From Rhynchopus sp. YZ270_cl-10 (Eukaryota > Euglenozoa > Diplonemea > Diplonemida > Diplonemidae), in the NCBI GenBank assembly GCA_964035575.1, contig OZ037906.1:682001-746000 (forward strand): 64,000 nt of DNA. Direction: 5' to 3'. This document shows positions 44,216 to 56,484 of the stretch, one piece after another; within the stretch, counting starts at the first letter, position 1; every line of letters begins with the position of its first letter. Under the pieces are notes generated by a model that saw only the letters and a program-made list of their open reading frames with translations, was not told where the DNA came from and made no database searches. Position numbers and translations under genes: made by a program.

Positions 44216-47200
44216 ATGCACGTGCAAGCAGGGGTTGTGGGTCAGTCCAATATGCATGGGGTGCGTGGGAAGGACCGTGTGGCACTGGGGAGCCTAGACA
44301 AGAACGTGTTGGAACGGAGAAGCGACAAGCGCACGCCACCATCGAGGGGTGCCAGCCGGCCCCGTACCACACCACTGGCGCCAAAGTCCGCAACGCAGAC
44401 GACATACCTCACACCAAAGCTGGCACACAACCGTGGCCTCGCACCCACGTCCGCCCGCTCTCACGGGTCAGGTTCTTCCAGCAGCCTGACCCCGAAGTCC
44501 TCGCCAGGCTCGCCGATGGAGGTGACACCCGCACCCTCTTCACCCGCATCACAGCACGCAACACCCTTCCGCGTGCCCTCCCTCACACCGCGCATGAAGG
44601 AAACCCGCCACATCCTCCCGCCCCAAGCAATGGAGCACCACGGGAAGCTGACTGTCGTGTTTGACCTGGACGAGACGCTTGTGAGCAACCGTCGCCCCGG
44701 GTCGGCCCCTGCGATTGCACGGCACTACCTGAAGCATATGTGCCGTCTGCTGGAGGGGCTGGTGGAGGTGGTACTCTGGACTGCGTCGACAGAGGAAACG
44801 GGACGCCCTGTGGTGCGCCAGATCGACCCCACGGGGACGTTCTTCCACCACGTCGTCTTCAGGAACAACAAATGGTTCACAGACGGCGTGCACACGAAGG
44901 ACCTGACCCTGCTTGGACGCGACATGGACAGGGTCCTCATTGTCGAGAACACGCCGAACTGCTGCAAACTCAACCCACAGAACGCTATCATGGTGGAGGA
45001 CTTTGTAGGCGATTTGAGGTACGTCATGCACCTTGCACACAATCAGGATCACTTTTGTTATATTAGCTATGTGTCTCTGGGTGATTTCCTCATTTCTTCA
45101 CAATAAGTTTTCTTTCATTTCAATCCATATTTTCAAGCTGTAAACCACGAAATGGATGTAGGACTGCATGGTTGGGTCCACCCCCACGGTGCACCCGGTC
45201 ATACCAAGGTAAAAACAAAGAACACCCTTGTTGTCACCAGCAACAGTTTGTGCAATTGTTGTGGCTATTTCCTTCATATCCTCTAGCAGAAACTGAGCGA
45301 CCTTCAATGAGGTTTTCTCTTTCCTTACGGAGTGTTAATATGCACCCCGTTACATATGTAACATTTCTGCTCGTGCGTCCGTTCTTCATCGCAATGCGTC
45401 CGCAATGAGCGCCGTGGTAATGTCCACGCCTATACTTCCTGAAAATTTTATCAGGTTTCGCAGAAAGTACCTTCATTCCGAGACTCTGTATTTTATCGTA
45501 CAACCCCCCCAGGCCCTCTGAAGGCCGGTACCTTGGAGCTGGTGGATAGCCCCCAGCCACCAGCCTTTCCGTCCCCTCCACGCAATTCTTCGTAGTCCAC
45601 TCTGCAAACGCCTGCAGGCTCGGCTCTGCAAGAACCTGAACGACAGGCTTCTTATTTGCCTCGTGCATCAGGCACTGCTGGTACTCCTCATCCGTAAGCT
45701 CCGTAGCGGAGAGACTGGTGTCACTCGGCAGTCCGCAGTCGGAGCAGGAAAGAGCACGTACACTTCATTGTCTGTCTTTACTTAGTTGTCACCACCGTAC
45801 CAACACCACACAACCCCACAGCCAGCAAGACCGGACCCTTCTGAACGTGGCCAAAATCATCAGGGGTGCTGTCGAGAGCACGAAGAAGGGTGTTCCTGCA
45901 CCAAGGTATGTCCTTGGCCTGTACCATCTCTAAGGATTTACCCTAATCACTTTAGGTGGTCAGACCAAAGGGGAACAATTATGCCTTTGCTACACTCCTG
46001 GGGGATAAAGCGCTGTCTGTACATTTTCCTGAAGTCAGGCCAGTATAGGTTACCACATATCAACACATCAGAATCCATGAGATACGAACATGCCCACACA
46101 GGTCCAATGATGTGTCACCTGTGAGCCACAGTTTTTGACATTCTCAATTTTTCTTATGTTTACTTATCGTCCAAATATGTTTGGCGTCCAAAGGTGTCAA
46201 ATTGCCAATCAGGGTAAGCACAGCTTTTTTTTGTTTGTGTTTTAATGCTGTCCGCCTGCAGCAAACTGTAGAAACACTGTGACTGCTGAAGGAGAAGGGT
46301 TTAAAAACCTTGACGTTCCTGCTGGAATAATTGTTTTTCTCTTGTTTCGGCTCGGGAAATCCAAAACCTTGGGACTTGCACCCGGGAAAAATTTTTCAAT
46401 TTCCCCCTGACAGGCCTGTTTCTAAATCCGGTCCCCGTCCCCAGATTTGGAAAAATAAATTTTTTTCCCGCACTTTTTTTCCCGCCGTCTCTACTGCGTC
46501 TTAGGGGTTCACAGGGGCTCAGAGGAGCCCGAGAAAAAATACCACGTGTCTGGATGAGACCGCTCGTGCAAAATAACCAGTTTTCGGGGGAGGGAAAAAA
46601 AAGGGGGGGAGGGGTGCCGAATCCAGAACGGCCCCCCACACGACGGTGAAGTCAATGACATGACATGTGCTTTTGACATGTGCTTACCATGTAACTTTTT
46701 TTACATGTGAAACACATGTCATTTTACATGTAAAAGCACATGTCATGTCATTGACTTCACCGTCGTGCACCAAGTCCCCCCCGTGTGGTTGTACGGGAGT
46801 ACCTTGGGGAAATTGGTTGCTGACCGCACCATGAAATCCCGCACCATACAGGCTGTACCCAAATTTTTGTTGCCTGCGGCGCCATTTTTCATTTTTTGCT
46901 CCGCAAAAAAGGGTTCATTGAGTGACTCTGTGGTGTAAAAAGCTAGATTTTTACACCGTGCCCTAAATTTTTTTTTGCCTGCGGCGCCATTTTTTTTTAT
47001 TTTTTTTTGCTCCGCAAAAAAAATACAGTCCCTCTGTTCCCAATGTCTTCCCTGGTCAGCAGCGCCGAAAATTATCTCATGGACCACACTTCGCTGAGGC
47101 GGTGCACGAACCAATGGTTCATTTTCTTTCAAGTCTGCCTAAAGAAATCTCTGAAACTCATACAGAAAACAGTAGTTGTTTTTCCGAGAGACCACAAAGT

Positions 47201-47857
47201 GAGGTGGGCAAACGCCACTTTCGGAGGATTACTGCAGCCCTGGCCAACCTGGAGCCCTCCATCACCCTCGTCGAGGCACAAGTACCCCCTCCGCCATTCT
47301 TCCACACTATCCGTGAGGACGATTTTGCGCTGCGTATGAGCAAGGGGCCAGCCCATATCAGCTTTGTCTAAAAATCCCTCCACCCATCACCCAAATATGG
47401 CCCAGATTGTGTTCAATTGGGTCAAATTTTCACAGCGCTTCCCAAATTTGTCATGGAGGCGGGCGCAAAGCGCAAAAAAACCCCGAAAAAGGGCACAAAA
47501 AGCACACAAAAAAGACGCGAAAAGGGCGGGAAAAAAACCGGTCCCCAGCCGAAAAAAACCCGGAAAATAGGCCCGTCACGGTTCAGGCCTGCCCCCTGAT
47601 AATAATTATTTTTATTGGTGGTCAGCAAACAACACGAACAACCACCAACACCACCCCACACCACTAACAGGTACATGAAGTACTACTCCCGCGTGCCGGG
47701 CACCTGCATTGACCTATACGAGCTTGGCCTCCCAACAGCATTTGCAAAGATGTCAAAGCAGGAGGCCATGGAGCGTGTCGCAGCGCTGTCCCCTCTTATG
47801 CGCCCGCCATTGGGCATCTACTGCTACGCCAAGAAGGAGTCTCCTCTTGTTCAGTGA
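44216..47857 (+). CDS. NIF/FCP1-type phosphatase, three exons
   Basis: Exons 44216-45018, 45822-45905 and 47671-47857 give 357 aa. Ser/Thr/Pro-rich N-terminus (1-135), then the NIF domain: VVFDLDETLVS with Asp150 and Asp152, WTASTEETGRPVVRQID, FRNNKWFTDGVHTKDL and VLIVENTPNCCKLNPQN. Exons 2-3 encode a C-terminal segment (DRTLLNVAKIIRGAV; DLYELGLPTAF; LMRPPLGIYCYAKKE) that aligns with the intronless paralogue at 55540, confirming both joins. Residues about 89-263 are identical to that paralogue. The late NIF motif is VENT rather than the usual DNSP, an odd replacement shared by both copies. Introns of 803 and 1,765 nt carry inserted repeats. Confidence 0.88.
45019..45821 (+). other. Intron 1 of the three-exon phosphatase, with antisense coding-like remains
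   Basis: GTACGT...CCACAG, 803 nt. The first part repeats sequence of 41334-41424. The minus strand from about 45740 to 45120 has protein-like open segments (CSDCGLPSDTSLSATELTDE, VLAEPSLQAFAEWTTKNC) with host-like base composition. Family not recognised; it looks like an old inserted gene or element fragment. Confidence 0.5.
45906..47670 (+). other. Intron 2 of the three-exon phosphatase, with inserted elements
   Basis: 1,765 nt, GTATGT...TAACAG. Contains the 129-bp palindrome at 46639-46767 and a block (46850-47030) matching, inverted, the interior of the hAT element at 21695-22546. A plus-strand frame at 47102-47371 (HRRITAALANLEPSITLVEAQ-like stretch) looks protein-like but is unidentified. 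Confidence 0.6.
46639..46767. mobile_element. Inverted-repeat element, CACGACGGTGAAG family
   Basis: CACGACGGTGAAGTCAATGA and its complement bound a palindrome rich in ACATGTGCTTTT/AAAAGCACATGT. Nearly the whole 129 bp pairs. Inserted in intron 2 of the phosphatase gene. Confidence 0.85.
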
Positions 47858-48140
47858 TTGTGTGTGTTTCTTGTTCATTTTCATTGTCCACGTGTAGGAT
47901 TATACATTTCAAGGGGTAAAGGCATTCCCTTAGGTGGCATAATATTATACCAGTCTCGTGTTCTGGTTTTCGCATTTTTATTTTTGGAAGGAAATTAATG
48001 AAATCTAGCCTCTTTTTTTCCCCCCACTGAAGCAAAATTATACAAAAAAAAAATTTTTTTTGGCAGTTCTTGCTGCCCCTGCCCTTTTTTAAGAAAAAAT
48101 ATCAATACACTATCGGGTATTTTTCTTTTTCTTCCTTTTA

Positions 48141-48178
48141 GGGTGACTAAGCATTGTGAGGCTTAGGATCATTTTCAA
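48141..48178 (+). repeat. Dispersed hairpin element, CTAAGC/GCTTAG family
   Basis: GGTGACTAAGC-ATTGTGAG-GCTTAGGATCATTTTC. Perfect stem; tail truncated. Confidence 0.75.
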
Positions 48179-48570
48179 AATTATTATCAAAATTAGGAGA
48201 GGGCATATTCCTCTTCCATGTTTACATCCTTTTCATTGCATGCAACCTGCAGAGGACTTGGAATCTTTATGCATGGTCGCCAGAATGTGAATTTTTAAAA
48301 AAAAGTTTTCAAAAAACCCCCAAAAAAAAAAATGGTGCTCGTGAATAACGTTTTTTCATCTGCGGAGGGTATAGCGAAATATCAGCAGGGGTGTCCTCCA
48401 CCCATTTTATAACAAAAAGATATAGCGAAATAGCAGCGGCTCACGAACACTACAAAAAAGGAAAAAAAAATAATAATTCTCTTTCCCTATCCCGTAACCC
48501 CCCGCACCCCATTGGTCTGTTCTCGCCTCAGACCCGATTAGATTCTGTTCTTTGTTTTTGCCTTTTCTTT

Positions 48571-48625
48571 AAGGTGACTAAGCACGAGAGGCTTAGGATC
48601 ATCTTATAAACTTTTCTTTCTTTTT
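48571..48625 (+). repeat. Dispersed hairpin element, CTAAGC/GCTTAG family
   Basis: AAGGTGACTAAGC-ACGAGAG-GCTTAGGATCATC then TTATAAACTTTTCTTTCTTTTTT. The fullest match to the family consensus, ending in T runs. Confidence 0.85.
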
Positions 48626-48682
48626 TGCTTTTTTTTAAGCCCTATCCCGACTGCTTGCATGGTACTGCCTAGAGTCTTTTCT

Positions 48683-48722
48683 AAGGTGACTAAGTACGTC
48701 AGACTTAGGTTATCTTTACCTT
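48683..48722 (+). repeat. Dispersed hairpin element with compensated stem
   Basis: AAGGTGACTAAGT-ACGTCAG-ACTTAGGTTATC. CTAAGT (48690-48695) pairs with ACTTAG (48703-48708): both arms changed relative to CTAAGC/GCTTAG, and pairing is kept. Confidence 0.8.
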
Positions 48723-48880
48723 TAGATGCCTGCAGGAGGTACGTTTTCAATCTTTCAAAGTTATTTTTTTTGGGGGGAAAAACAAAAACAAAAAAAATAA
48801 TCCAGTACAAGAACTGTTCCATTTTAGATTCCACCATATCCTGTTTACCTCTCACAAGGTGATGGGGATCCTCAAGAAAA

Positions 48881-48933
48881 AGTATAGTGGGGGTGGGTTC
48901 ATCCTCGGGTGTCTACACTAATCCAAAGTTTTC
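48881..48933 (+). repeat. Dispersed element, CATCCTCGGGTGT family
   Basis: GTATAGTGG...TTCATCCTCGGGTGTCTACACTAATCC then AAAGTTTTC. Follows two CTAAGC-type elements in the same spacer. Confidence 0.7.
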
Positions 48934-50634
48934 AAAAAAAAGAAAAGATAAAACTTCTTTTTAGATCGATGCGCGCACTATGAGACAAAACCCTTTTTTA
49001 CCTTTTTCAGATCCTCCACTCGAGGCGAATCTTTTGTTCATAAAAAGATCTCCAAAAAAACAATACCCACCTCCCATTCTCTCGCGTGTCAACGATTAGA
49101 AGAGCACCCCACCTTCAGTACTTTTCGCAAAGCATAAAAATTGTACACATAATCAAAGAAGATCACCTCCCCTATCACCCCCCCTCCATCCTCTGTGTTA
49201 GCAACAAAAAAAAACCTCAATTTTTTTCCCATGGTGTGATTCGTGCCTGCTGAATGCAGGGCATGTGTCATTCAATTTGATTTTTTTTTTGATTTTTTTT
49301 TAGATTGTTCCGCCCTTTGTCTCTTCTAACCTCCACCCCGGGCTTCCCATCACTCCTGTCGTATGTTGTATCTGCACCCGTATGGGGTGTTGGTTTCTTC
49401 TTCTACGATTTGAACCGTCGAAACACATTTTTTTTTTTGACCAAAGTAGTATCCCACCCCCTTTAGAATTCTCCAACAAAAAAAAAAAACTGAGCAACTT
49501 TTTTTTTTCTGTGTATAAGGTGCAAATCTGTCTCATTTTTTTTGGGCATATTTTTATCTTTTGCAATTGTGGTGTGATTTTTCTAAAAAAAAGGTGTAAA
49601 AAAGGTCCTTCTAAGGTATGGTGGTTTTCCTTAGGGCATTTCCTTAAGGAAAACGTGACTTTTTCCCGAGCTTTCTCTGTGGTGGAGTGGACTTGTTTTC
49701 GATCAAAAAACTGTGTACCCAGTACCCAGTACCAAAGGGCCGATGGCGGGTTCCGAGACGGCGATAGCCTGCGACACTATGTCATGGGAAGGTGGGATAC
49801 TAGCTTGCGCCGCAGGCGCACGGTACGCTACTTTTATTGTTTCGGCGTATCCTTTTTTCTCACTCTTCGTTGGGTTCCACGAGCTCCGCCCGTCAAATGG
49901 TGGGGTGTAAAATTCGCATCTACGCAAACTGCCCCACGTTCCTTTTGTACTTTTCCTTCAGAAGTCAAGTACTGACCATATTTTGCACACAGAACCTGAA
50001 AATGGCCTGTAAAAACTGACACATGCATTTTAGGTCAAAAATACTCAGTTCTGAGCGCAAAGTGACCCCATCACAGCACGCACAGGCTCCGGTGCACCGA
50101 AATCAAAAAAATTTTTTTTTGATTTTTTGTGGGTAAAAATTTCTGGGGAAAATTTCTGGCCACAAAAAACCACCAAAAAGATGTACACAAAATAATTTTA
50201 GCACCCCCCAAAAAAAAAGGTGTAAAAAAGGTCCTTCTAAGGTCCTTCTAAGGTATACCACTACCCTTGTATAGGTCACACCAAATTGATTTTCTTTGTC
50301 TTTGTACTTTCAGGCATTCCCCTATTCACCAGGATGTTGCATCACAGCACTGGCTGAAACTGCGTTGTTCTCTGTCGTTCATGCCCTTTTAGGAGGAGGC
50401 AAGAAGGGTCCACGCGGTTTGTGAATTAGTCTCGTTCTCGGAGGGCGTTGGCTTGGTACTATTAGATAGGTTGTGTCTCAAGTCGGGTAGGTCTTGGGAT
50501 TAAAAAATAGGAAAAGGAAATCTCGTGAAAAATACGGAGACAAAAAAAAAAAATAAAAAAGATCGTTGTTTTATTGTTTGCTACCGGGGGGGGGGAAATC
50601 AATTTACTGGACCGCCCATATAAGCCCCTACGAA

Positions 50635-50766
50635 ATGTGTGCGTGGGTTTGCGGTGTTCCAGGCTACCAATGGGAACAGCAACAGCAACAGCAACAGCAC
50701 ACGCGATTCATCCCTCTCCAAAGAACACACCCATACCCCGCGTCTCTTTTCCTCTGTTCCCAGTCT
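50635..50766 (+). promoter_or_regulatory. Duplicated 5' module, sedolisin copy
   Basis: 132 bp that recur at 53001-53144 in front of beta-tubulin with one substitution and two fewer CAACAG hexamers. It ends in a pyrimidine-rich run and TTCCCAG (to 50763), a likely 3' splice site for trans-splicing. Lies 68 bp upstream of the sedolisin ATG. A CATATAAG motif lies just upstream (about 50618), of unknown relevance. Confidence 0.7.
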
Positions 50767-50833
50767 ATTAGAAGACCGCACACCACCACCACACACACAA
50801 CAGAACTTGAGAAGAATACATTTGTGCAGAACA

Positions 50834-52486
50834 ATGCGTGTCTTGTGCCTTGCAGTGCTCGCAGCACTCTCATCGGCAGAGCTGGTGAAGGTGCACACCA
50901 CAATCAACACCCCGCTCGGGTGGAGCAAGGTGGACGCTGACATGGACACGAACCAGGTCTACGACAACGTTGTGATTGGGATGAAGCGTGCGAACCCCAA
51001 GGCCCTGCAGCAGCTTGTGGACGACGTCTCGAACCCGAAGAGCGCGAACTACCTGAACTACCCGTCCTACGAGCAGATCGGGAACATGGTGCGCCCGTCG
51101 GCACAGAACACGGCGGTGGTGAAGAAGTGGCTGGCCGAGCACGGCATCCGCACTGTGGTGGAGCACCCGCACGGCGACCACATCAGGATTGAAGCGACGC
51201 AGGAGCAGCTGTCGCACATGTCGCAGTCTGCGTTTGAGACCTTTGAGCACACGACTGGGCAGAGGATTGCGCGCGCAACCGGCGGAGTGCGCCTGCCCGC
51301 AGAGGTCGCTGCCGTTGTCGAGACCTTCTCCGGATTCCACGGCTTCCCCCTCGACCCCGTGTCCGCACCACTTGTGAAGGAGAACGTGCAGGCTGCCGGA
51401 GACGTGACACCCCCGTTCCTGCGCAACACCTACAACATCTCTGCTGTGCCTGCCAGCGGCAAGTCGAACATCCAGGCGATTGCGCAGTTCCAGGGCCAGT
51501 ACGTGCGTGACGAGGACCTTGCGAACTTCTGCAAGAAGTACGACGGCGGTGCCGACTGCAAGATCGCAAAGTACATCGGGAAGGACAACCAGATCCTGCC
51601 CGGTGTGGAGTCGATGCTTGACACCGAGTACATGGTGCCGATTGGCGGTGCCCCGACGTGGGTGTACTCGTACCCCGGAACCGACTTCTGCGCAGACCTG
51701 ATTGAGTTTGCCGGGAACGTGTCCTCGGAGGCCGAGCACCCGTCTGTGATCAGCATCAGCTACGGATCCCAGAAGATCGACTTCTGCGAGACGTCGCTGA
51801 TTGCGCGTTTCAACGTGGACGTGCAGAAGCTGGCTGCCCTCGGTATCACTGTGATGATCTCCAGTGGCGACGACGGCAGTGGCCACTCGACCCGCCAGGG
51901 CATCAACGCAGGCAAGCTGAGCCCGTCGTACCCCGCATCGATTCCGTACTGCGTGGCTGTTGGGTCGACCTGGTTCCAGCACGGCACGTCTGGCGCTGAG
52001 GAGGCCACCACACAGTTCGGATCGGGCGGAGGCTTCTCCTACGACTTTTCCGCCCCGTCGTACCAGACGGACGACATTGCGACCTACCTGAACACCGTGT
52101 CGCTCCCGAAGTTGTCCTACGCCACCGGCGGCCGTGGCTCCCCGGACGTGTCGACCCTTGGCCAGTCCTTCACAGTCATGTGGCACGGGCTTCTCGAGGC
52201 TGTCGGCGGCACCTCTGCGTCGTCCCCGACCTTCGGAGGCATTGTGACCCTGCTGAACGAGGTCTGCCTTGCTGAGTCCGGGAAGACCCTCGGGTTTGCC
52301 AACCCCCTCTTCTACCAGAACCCGCAGATCTTCCGTGACGTGACCAAGGGCACCAACGCCATTGGCAAGAACACCCAGGGGTGGGAGGCCATCAAGGGAT
52401 GGGACGCGTCCACAGGACTCGGAACTCCGGACTTCCCGCTCATGGTTTCGGCTGTGAAGAAGGCCTGCGCCAACGCCAGGAACTGA
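50834..52486 (+). CDS. Sedolisin (S53) peptidase, TPP1-like, secreted or lysosomal
   Basis: Acid serine-carboxyl peptidase, 550 aa, single exon. Signal peptide (1-15, MRVLCLAVLAALSSA), then a pro-kumamolisin prodomain (about 20-180) and the S53 catalytic domain. Catalytic residues are Glu259 and Asp263 (ESMLD), oxyanion Asp346 (ISSGDD) and Ser461 (VGGTSASSP). The calcium-site segment near the end reads GWDASTGLGTPDF. Human TPP1 (563 aa) removes tripeptides in lysosomes; protist relatives act in lysosomes or outside the cell. The open frame continues upstream of 50834 through the repeated 5' module, but the signal peptide sets the start. Very C/G-rich third positions suggest strong expression. 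Confidence 0.93.
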   Translation: MRVLCLAVLAALSSAELVKVHTTINTPLGWSKVDADMDTNQVYDNVVIGMKRANPKALQQLVDDVSNPKSANYLNYPSYEQIGNMVRPSAQNTAVVKKWLAEHGIRTVVEHPHGDHIRIEATQEQLSHMSQSAFETFEHTTGQRIARATGGVRLPAEVAAVVETFSGFHGFPLDPVSAPLVKENVQAAGDVTPPFLRNTYNISAVPASGKSNIQAIAQFQGQYVRDEDLANFCKKYDGGADCKIAKYIGKDNQILPGVESMLDTEYMVPIGGAPTWVYSYPGTDFCADLIEFAGNVSSEAEHPSVISISYGSQKIDFCETSLIARFNVDVQKLAALGITVMISSGDDGSGHSTRQGINAGKLSPSYPASIPYCVAVGSTWFQHGTSGAEEATTQFGSGGGFSYDFSAPSYQTDDIATYLNTVSLPKLSYATGGRGSPDVSTLGQSFTVMWHGLLEAVGGTSASSPTFGGIVTLLNEVCLAESGKTLGFANPLFYQNPQIFRDVTKGTNAIGKNTQGWEAIKGWDASTGLGTPDFPLMVSAVKKACANARN

Positions 52487-52582
52487 ACTAAGTGATCGTT
52501 CAGTTCGGTCATTTTTTGTTTTTCCGCTTGTTTTTAGTTTTCTTCGAGTGTCTTTTCTTCTTGTTTTCCTATTTTCGTTTTT

Positions 52583-52630
52583 CAGTGCCTGCGTCCCAGA
52601 GGTGTTGTGCACTATCAACTTCAATTTGGT
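52583..52630 (+). repeat. Dispersed hairpin element, CGTC/GGCG family
   Basis: CAGTGCCTGCGTC-CCAGA-GGTGTTGTGCACTATCAACTTC. GTGC/GCAC outer stem intact; inner stem reads CGTC/GGTG with a G-T pair. Confidence 0.8.
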
Positions 52631-52998
52631 TGTTTTTCCTCGTTTCTCCCTCCCACCATCCGTATCGTATCGTGTTGTAGTTGCTGTCTGACAATGTGTC
52701 TGTGTAGTGTGTCGGTAGACCACCACAGCCACAGGATGGCAGTGCAATGCGCATCCATTTGTGAAGCTAATGTGTGGCGTGTTTTGCTTTTCTCTTCCTC
52801 CCGTTTGTCTTTGCTATTTGCCACTTCTCCGCTTTGGTGAAGTGTAAGTGTGCTGTCTATATTATTCTCTTGTGTTGAACTAACTTCTCCTTCACAAATT
52901 TGTCTCATTTTCTCCCTTCGAGCCCCACCTTGCATTTGTGCAGTGTTGTGCACTTTTCTTGGTAGGTTCGGGGCTTTTGTTTCAGCGGGGGGTAGTAA

Positions 52999-54561
<1,563 letters not shown>

Positions 54562-55539
54562 GCACCCCTGTAGAAAGATGTCATTCATCTTTCCAATTTT
54601 CTTTTCTTTTCTTTTCTTTTTTTTGAATGTTTAAAGTCCCCCCACACACACACACCCCCCGTCTCCCCACCCACCCAAGACGAGGCAAGAAGGTCTGGAA
54701 CAGGACCGCACTAGACCACAGACCAAATATCCCCTGTATTTCCACAGCCCCACTTCCGCACAACCTCCACTAATGACAAGAATTCACTGGGAAAAGAAAA
54801 AGAGAACGGAAGTGTGTCAAAAGACAAAACAGAGAAATGTGGAAACCAAAATGATATAGGCACTACTTCGGTAGGCCATTGTCGACACAACAAAACATGA
54901 GAAAAAAGGAGAATAAAAAGCGACAAAAAAAAAAAGTTAGATACTGTGTTGTCCCCACAGCCTCGTATGGTATCACAACATAGCACAGCTGCAGCCGCAG
55001 CGCTGCAGTGGTGTTGAATGTTGTACCCTGTGTACTTGGAGGCTGGGAGGCGCATGGCGTTGCAAGGAATATTCAGAAGAACTCCACCAACAACATAAAA
55101 AACAAACAAAAAAGGCATCATTTTCTTCTATGTTCTAAACCGGAGTCCCTCTCTTAACACCCTTGTTTACCATTCCCCTGCTCAATGTGGTAGCACTTTA
55201 ACTTGTCATGCAGGTACATTGTATAGGCAATTTGTTTGACAGAATTATTTTTGAAGCATCCAAACAAGCCAAACACGTACCTTCTATTCGAGACATTCCT
55301 GATGTGGCTGTGCGGCAAGTGTACATGTGTACCCAACCGGATTAACTCCACGGTTTACCTCCCAACTCTGTGGAGACTTTTTAACCACCAGACCCCGGTG
55401 AGAACTATAGCATCAATGCAGCTCAGACAGCATGGATAAAGATACGCAAGAAGTGTCTCTGCCCTGGCGCTTGGTATACCTTTTATTCACACCCTTTCAC
55501 TATACAGGAGGTTCTACCAACACAAATCACTCACATACA
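54562..55539. other. Intergenic region
   Basis: A/T-run-rich after tubulin; includes a diverged UUCG-type element (54862-54897: ACTTCGGTAGGCCATTGTCGACACAAC). 55230-55440 has an open frame of 67 codons, no domain recognised. A TTCACTATACAG site (55498-55509) may be the acceptor for the next gene. Confidence 0.55.
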
Positions 55540-56484
55540 ATGTACACATGTACAAGGAATGCCAGTGGACGTGTTCCCCTAGGGGAGATCGACACCAACA
55601 CTGACTACGCAAGACATGCAAACAAACACTCCCACACCGACGTCGACACACCCAAGAGCAACTCCACCCTGTCCCGCGACTCCGAAGGCAGCAGCCTGAC
55701 CCCGAAGTCCTCGCCAGGCTCGCCAATGGAGGTGACACCCGCACCCTCCTCACCCGCATCGCAGCACGCAACACCCTTCCGCGTGCCCTCCCTCACACCG
55801 CGCATGAAGGAAACCCGCCACATCCTCCCGCCCCAAGCAATGGAGCACCACGGGAAGCTGACTGTCGTGTTTGACCTGGACGAGACGCTTGTGAGCAACC
55901 GTCGCCCCGGGTCGGCCCCTGCGATTGCACGGCACTACCTGAAGCATATGTGCCGTCTGCTGGAGGGTCTGGTGGAGGTGGTGCTCTGGACTGCGTCGAC
56001 AGAGGAAACGGGACGCCCTGTGGTGCGCCAGATCGACCCCACGGGGACGTTCTTCCACCACGTCGTCTTCAGGAACAACAAATGGTTCACAGACGGCGTG
56101 CACACGAAGGACCTGACCCTGCTTGGACGCGACATGGACAGGGTCCTCATTGTCGAGAACACGCCGAACTGCTGCAAACTCAACCCACAGAACGCTATCA
56201 TGGTTGAGGACTTCCGGGGGGACTTGACTGAGGTGGACCGCACGCTGCTTGGGGTTGCGACTGTTATTCGCGGTGCAGCCGAAGCGGCGAAGTATGCTAC
56301 CAGCACGTCACGGTTCCTCACAAAGCACGTTGCGTCCCCTTACTCAGCCATTGACGTCTACGAGCTGGGCCTGCCACACTCCTACTCACACATGACAAAG
56401 GAAGAACAAGACCTGCACGTGGCCAAGCTGGACCCCCTCATGCGCCCACCCCTGGGTCACTACTACTACATCAAGAAAAACTGA
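55540..56484 (+). CDS. NIF/FCP1-type phosphatase, intronless paralogue
   Basis: 314 aa from ATG 55540; an in-frame ATG at 55432 would give 350 aa, but a likely splice acceptor lies between the two, so I prefer the shorter form. Catalytic FDLDETLVS with Asp112 and Asp114; the rest of the NIF domain equals that of the gene at 44216. The C-terminal part (DRTLLGVATVIRGAAE; IDVYELGLPHSYSH; LMRPPLGHYYYIKKN) is encoded without introns and has diverged from its paralogue, and the N-termini are unrelated. Same VENT replacement in the late motif. It may be a retroposed or intron-lost duplicate later homogenised with the three-exon copy. Confidence 0.88.
   Translation: MYTCTRNASGRVPLGEIDTNTDYARHANKHSHTDVDTPKSNSTLSRDSEGSSLTPKSSPGSPMEVTPAPSSPASQHATPFRVPSLTPRMKETRHILPPQAMEHHGKLTVVFDLDETLVSNRRPGSAPAIARHYLKHMCRLLEGLVEVVLWTASTEETGRPVVRQIDPTGTFFHHVVFRNNKWFTDGVHTKDLTLLGRDMDRVLIVENTPNCCKLNPQNAIMVEDFRGDLTEVDRTLLGVATVIRGAAEAAKYATSTSRFLTKHVASPYSAIDVYELGLPHSYSHMTKEEQDLHVAKLDPLMRPPLGHYYYIKKN

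Larger units (their letters stand above)
47858..50833. other. 3-kb spacer with hairpin copies and repeats
   Basis: No gene supported. Hairpin elements at 48141, 48571, 48683 and 48881. A direct repeat GGTGTAAAAAAGGTCCTTCT occurs at 49592 and 50219, bracketing sequence that shares blocks with 1365-1420 (GCGCCGCAGGCGCACGGTAC) and, inverted, with 39715-39830. The sedolisin leader starts near 50600. Confidence 0.65.

Noticed and set aside
50870-52747. Long minus-strand frame (625 codons) opposite the sedolisin gene
   Set aside because: It is a shadow of the G/C-rich third positions of the sedolisin coding strand and has no domain.
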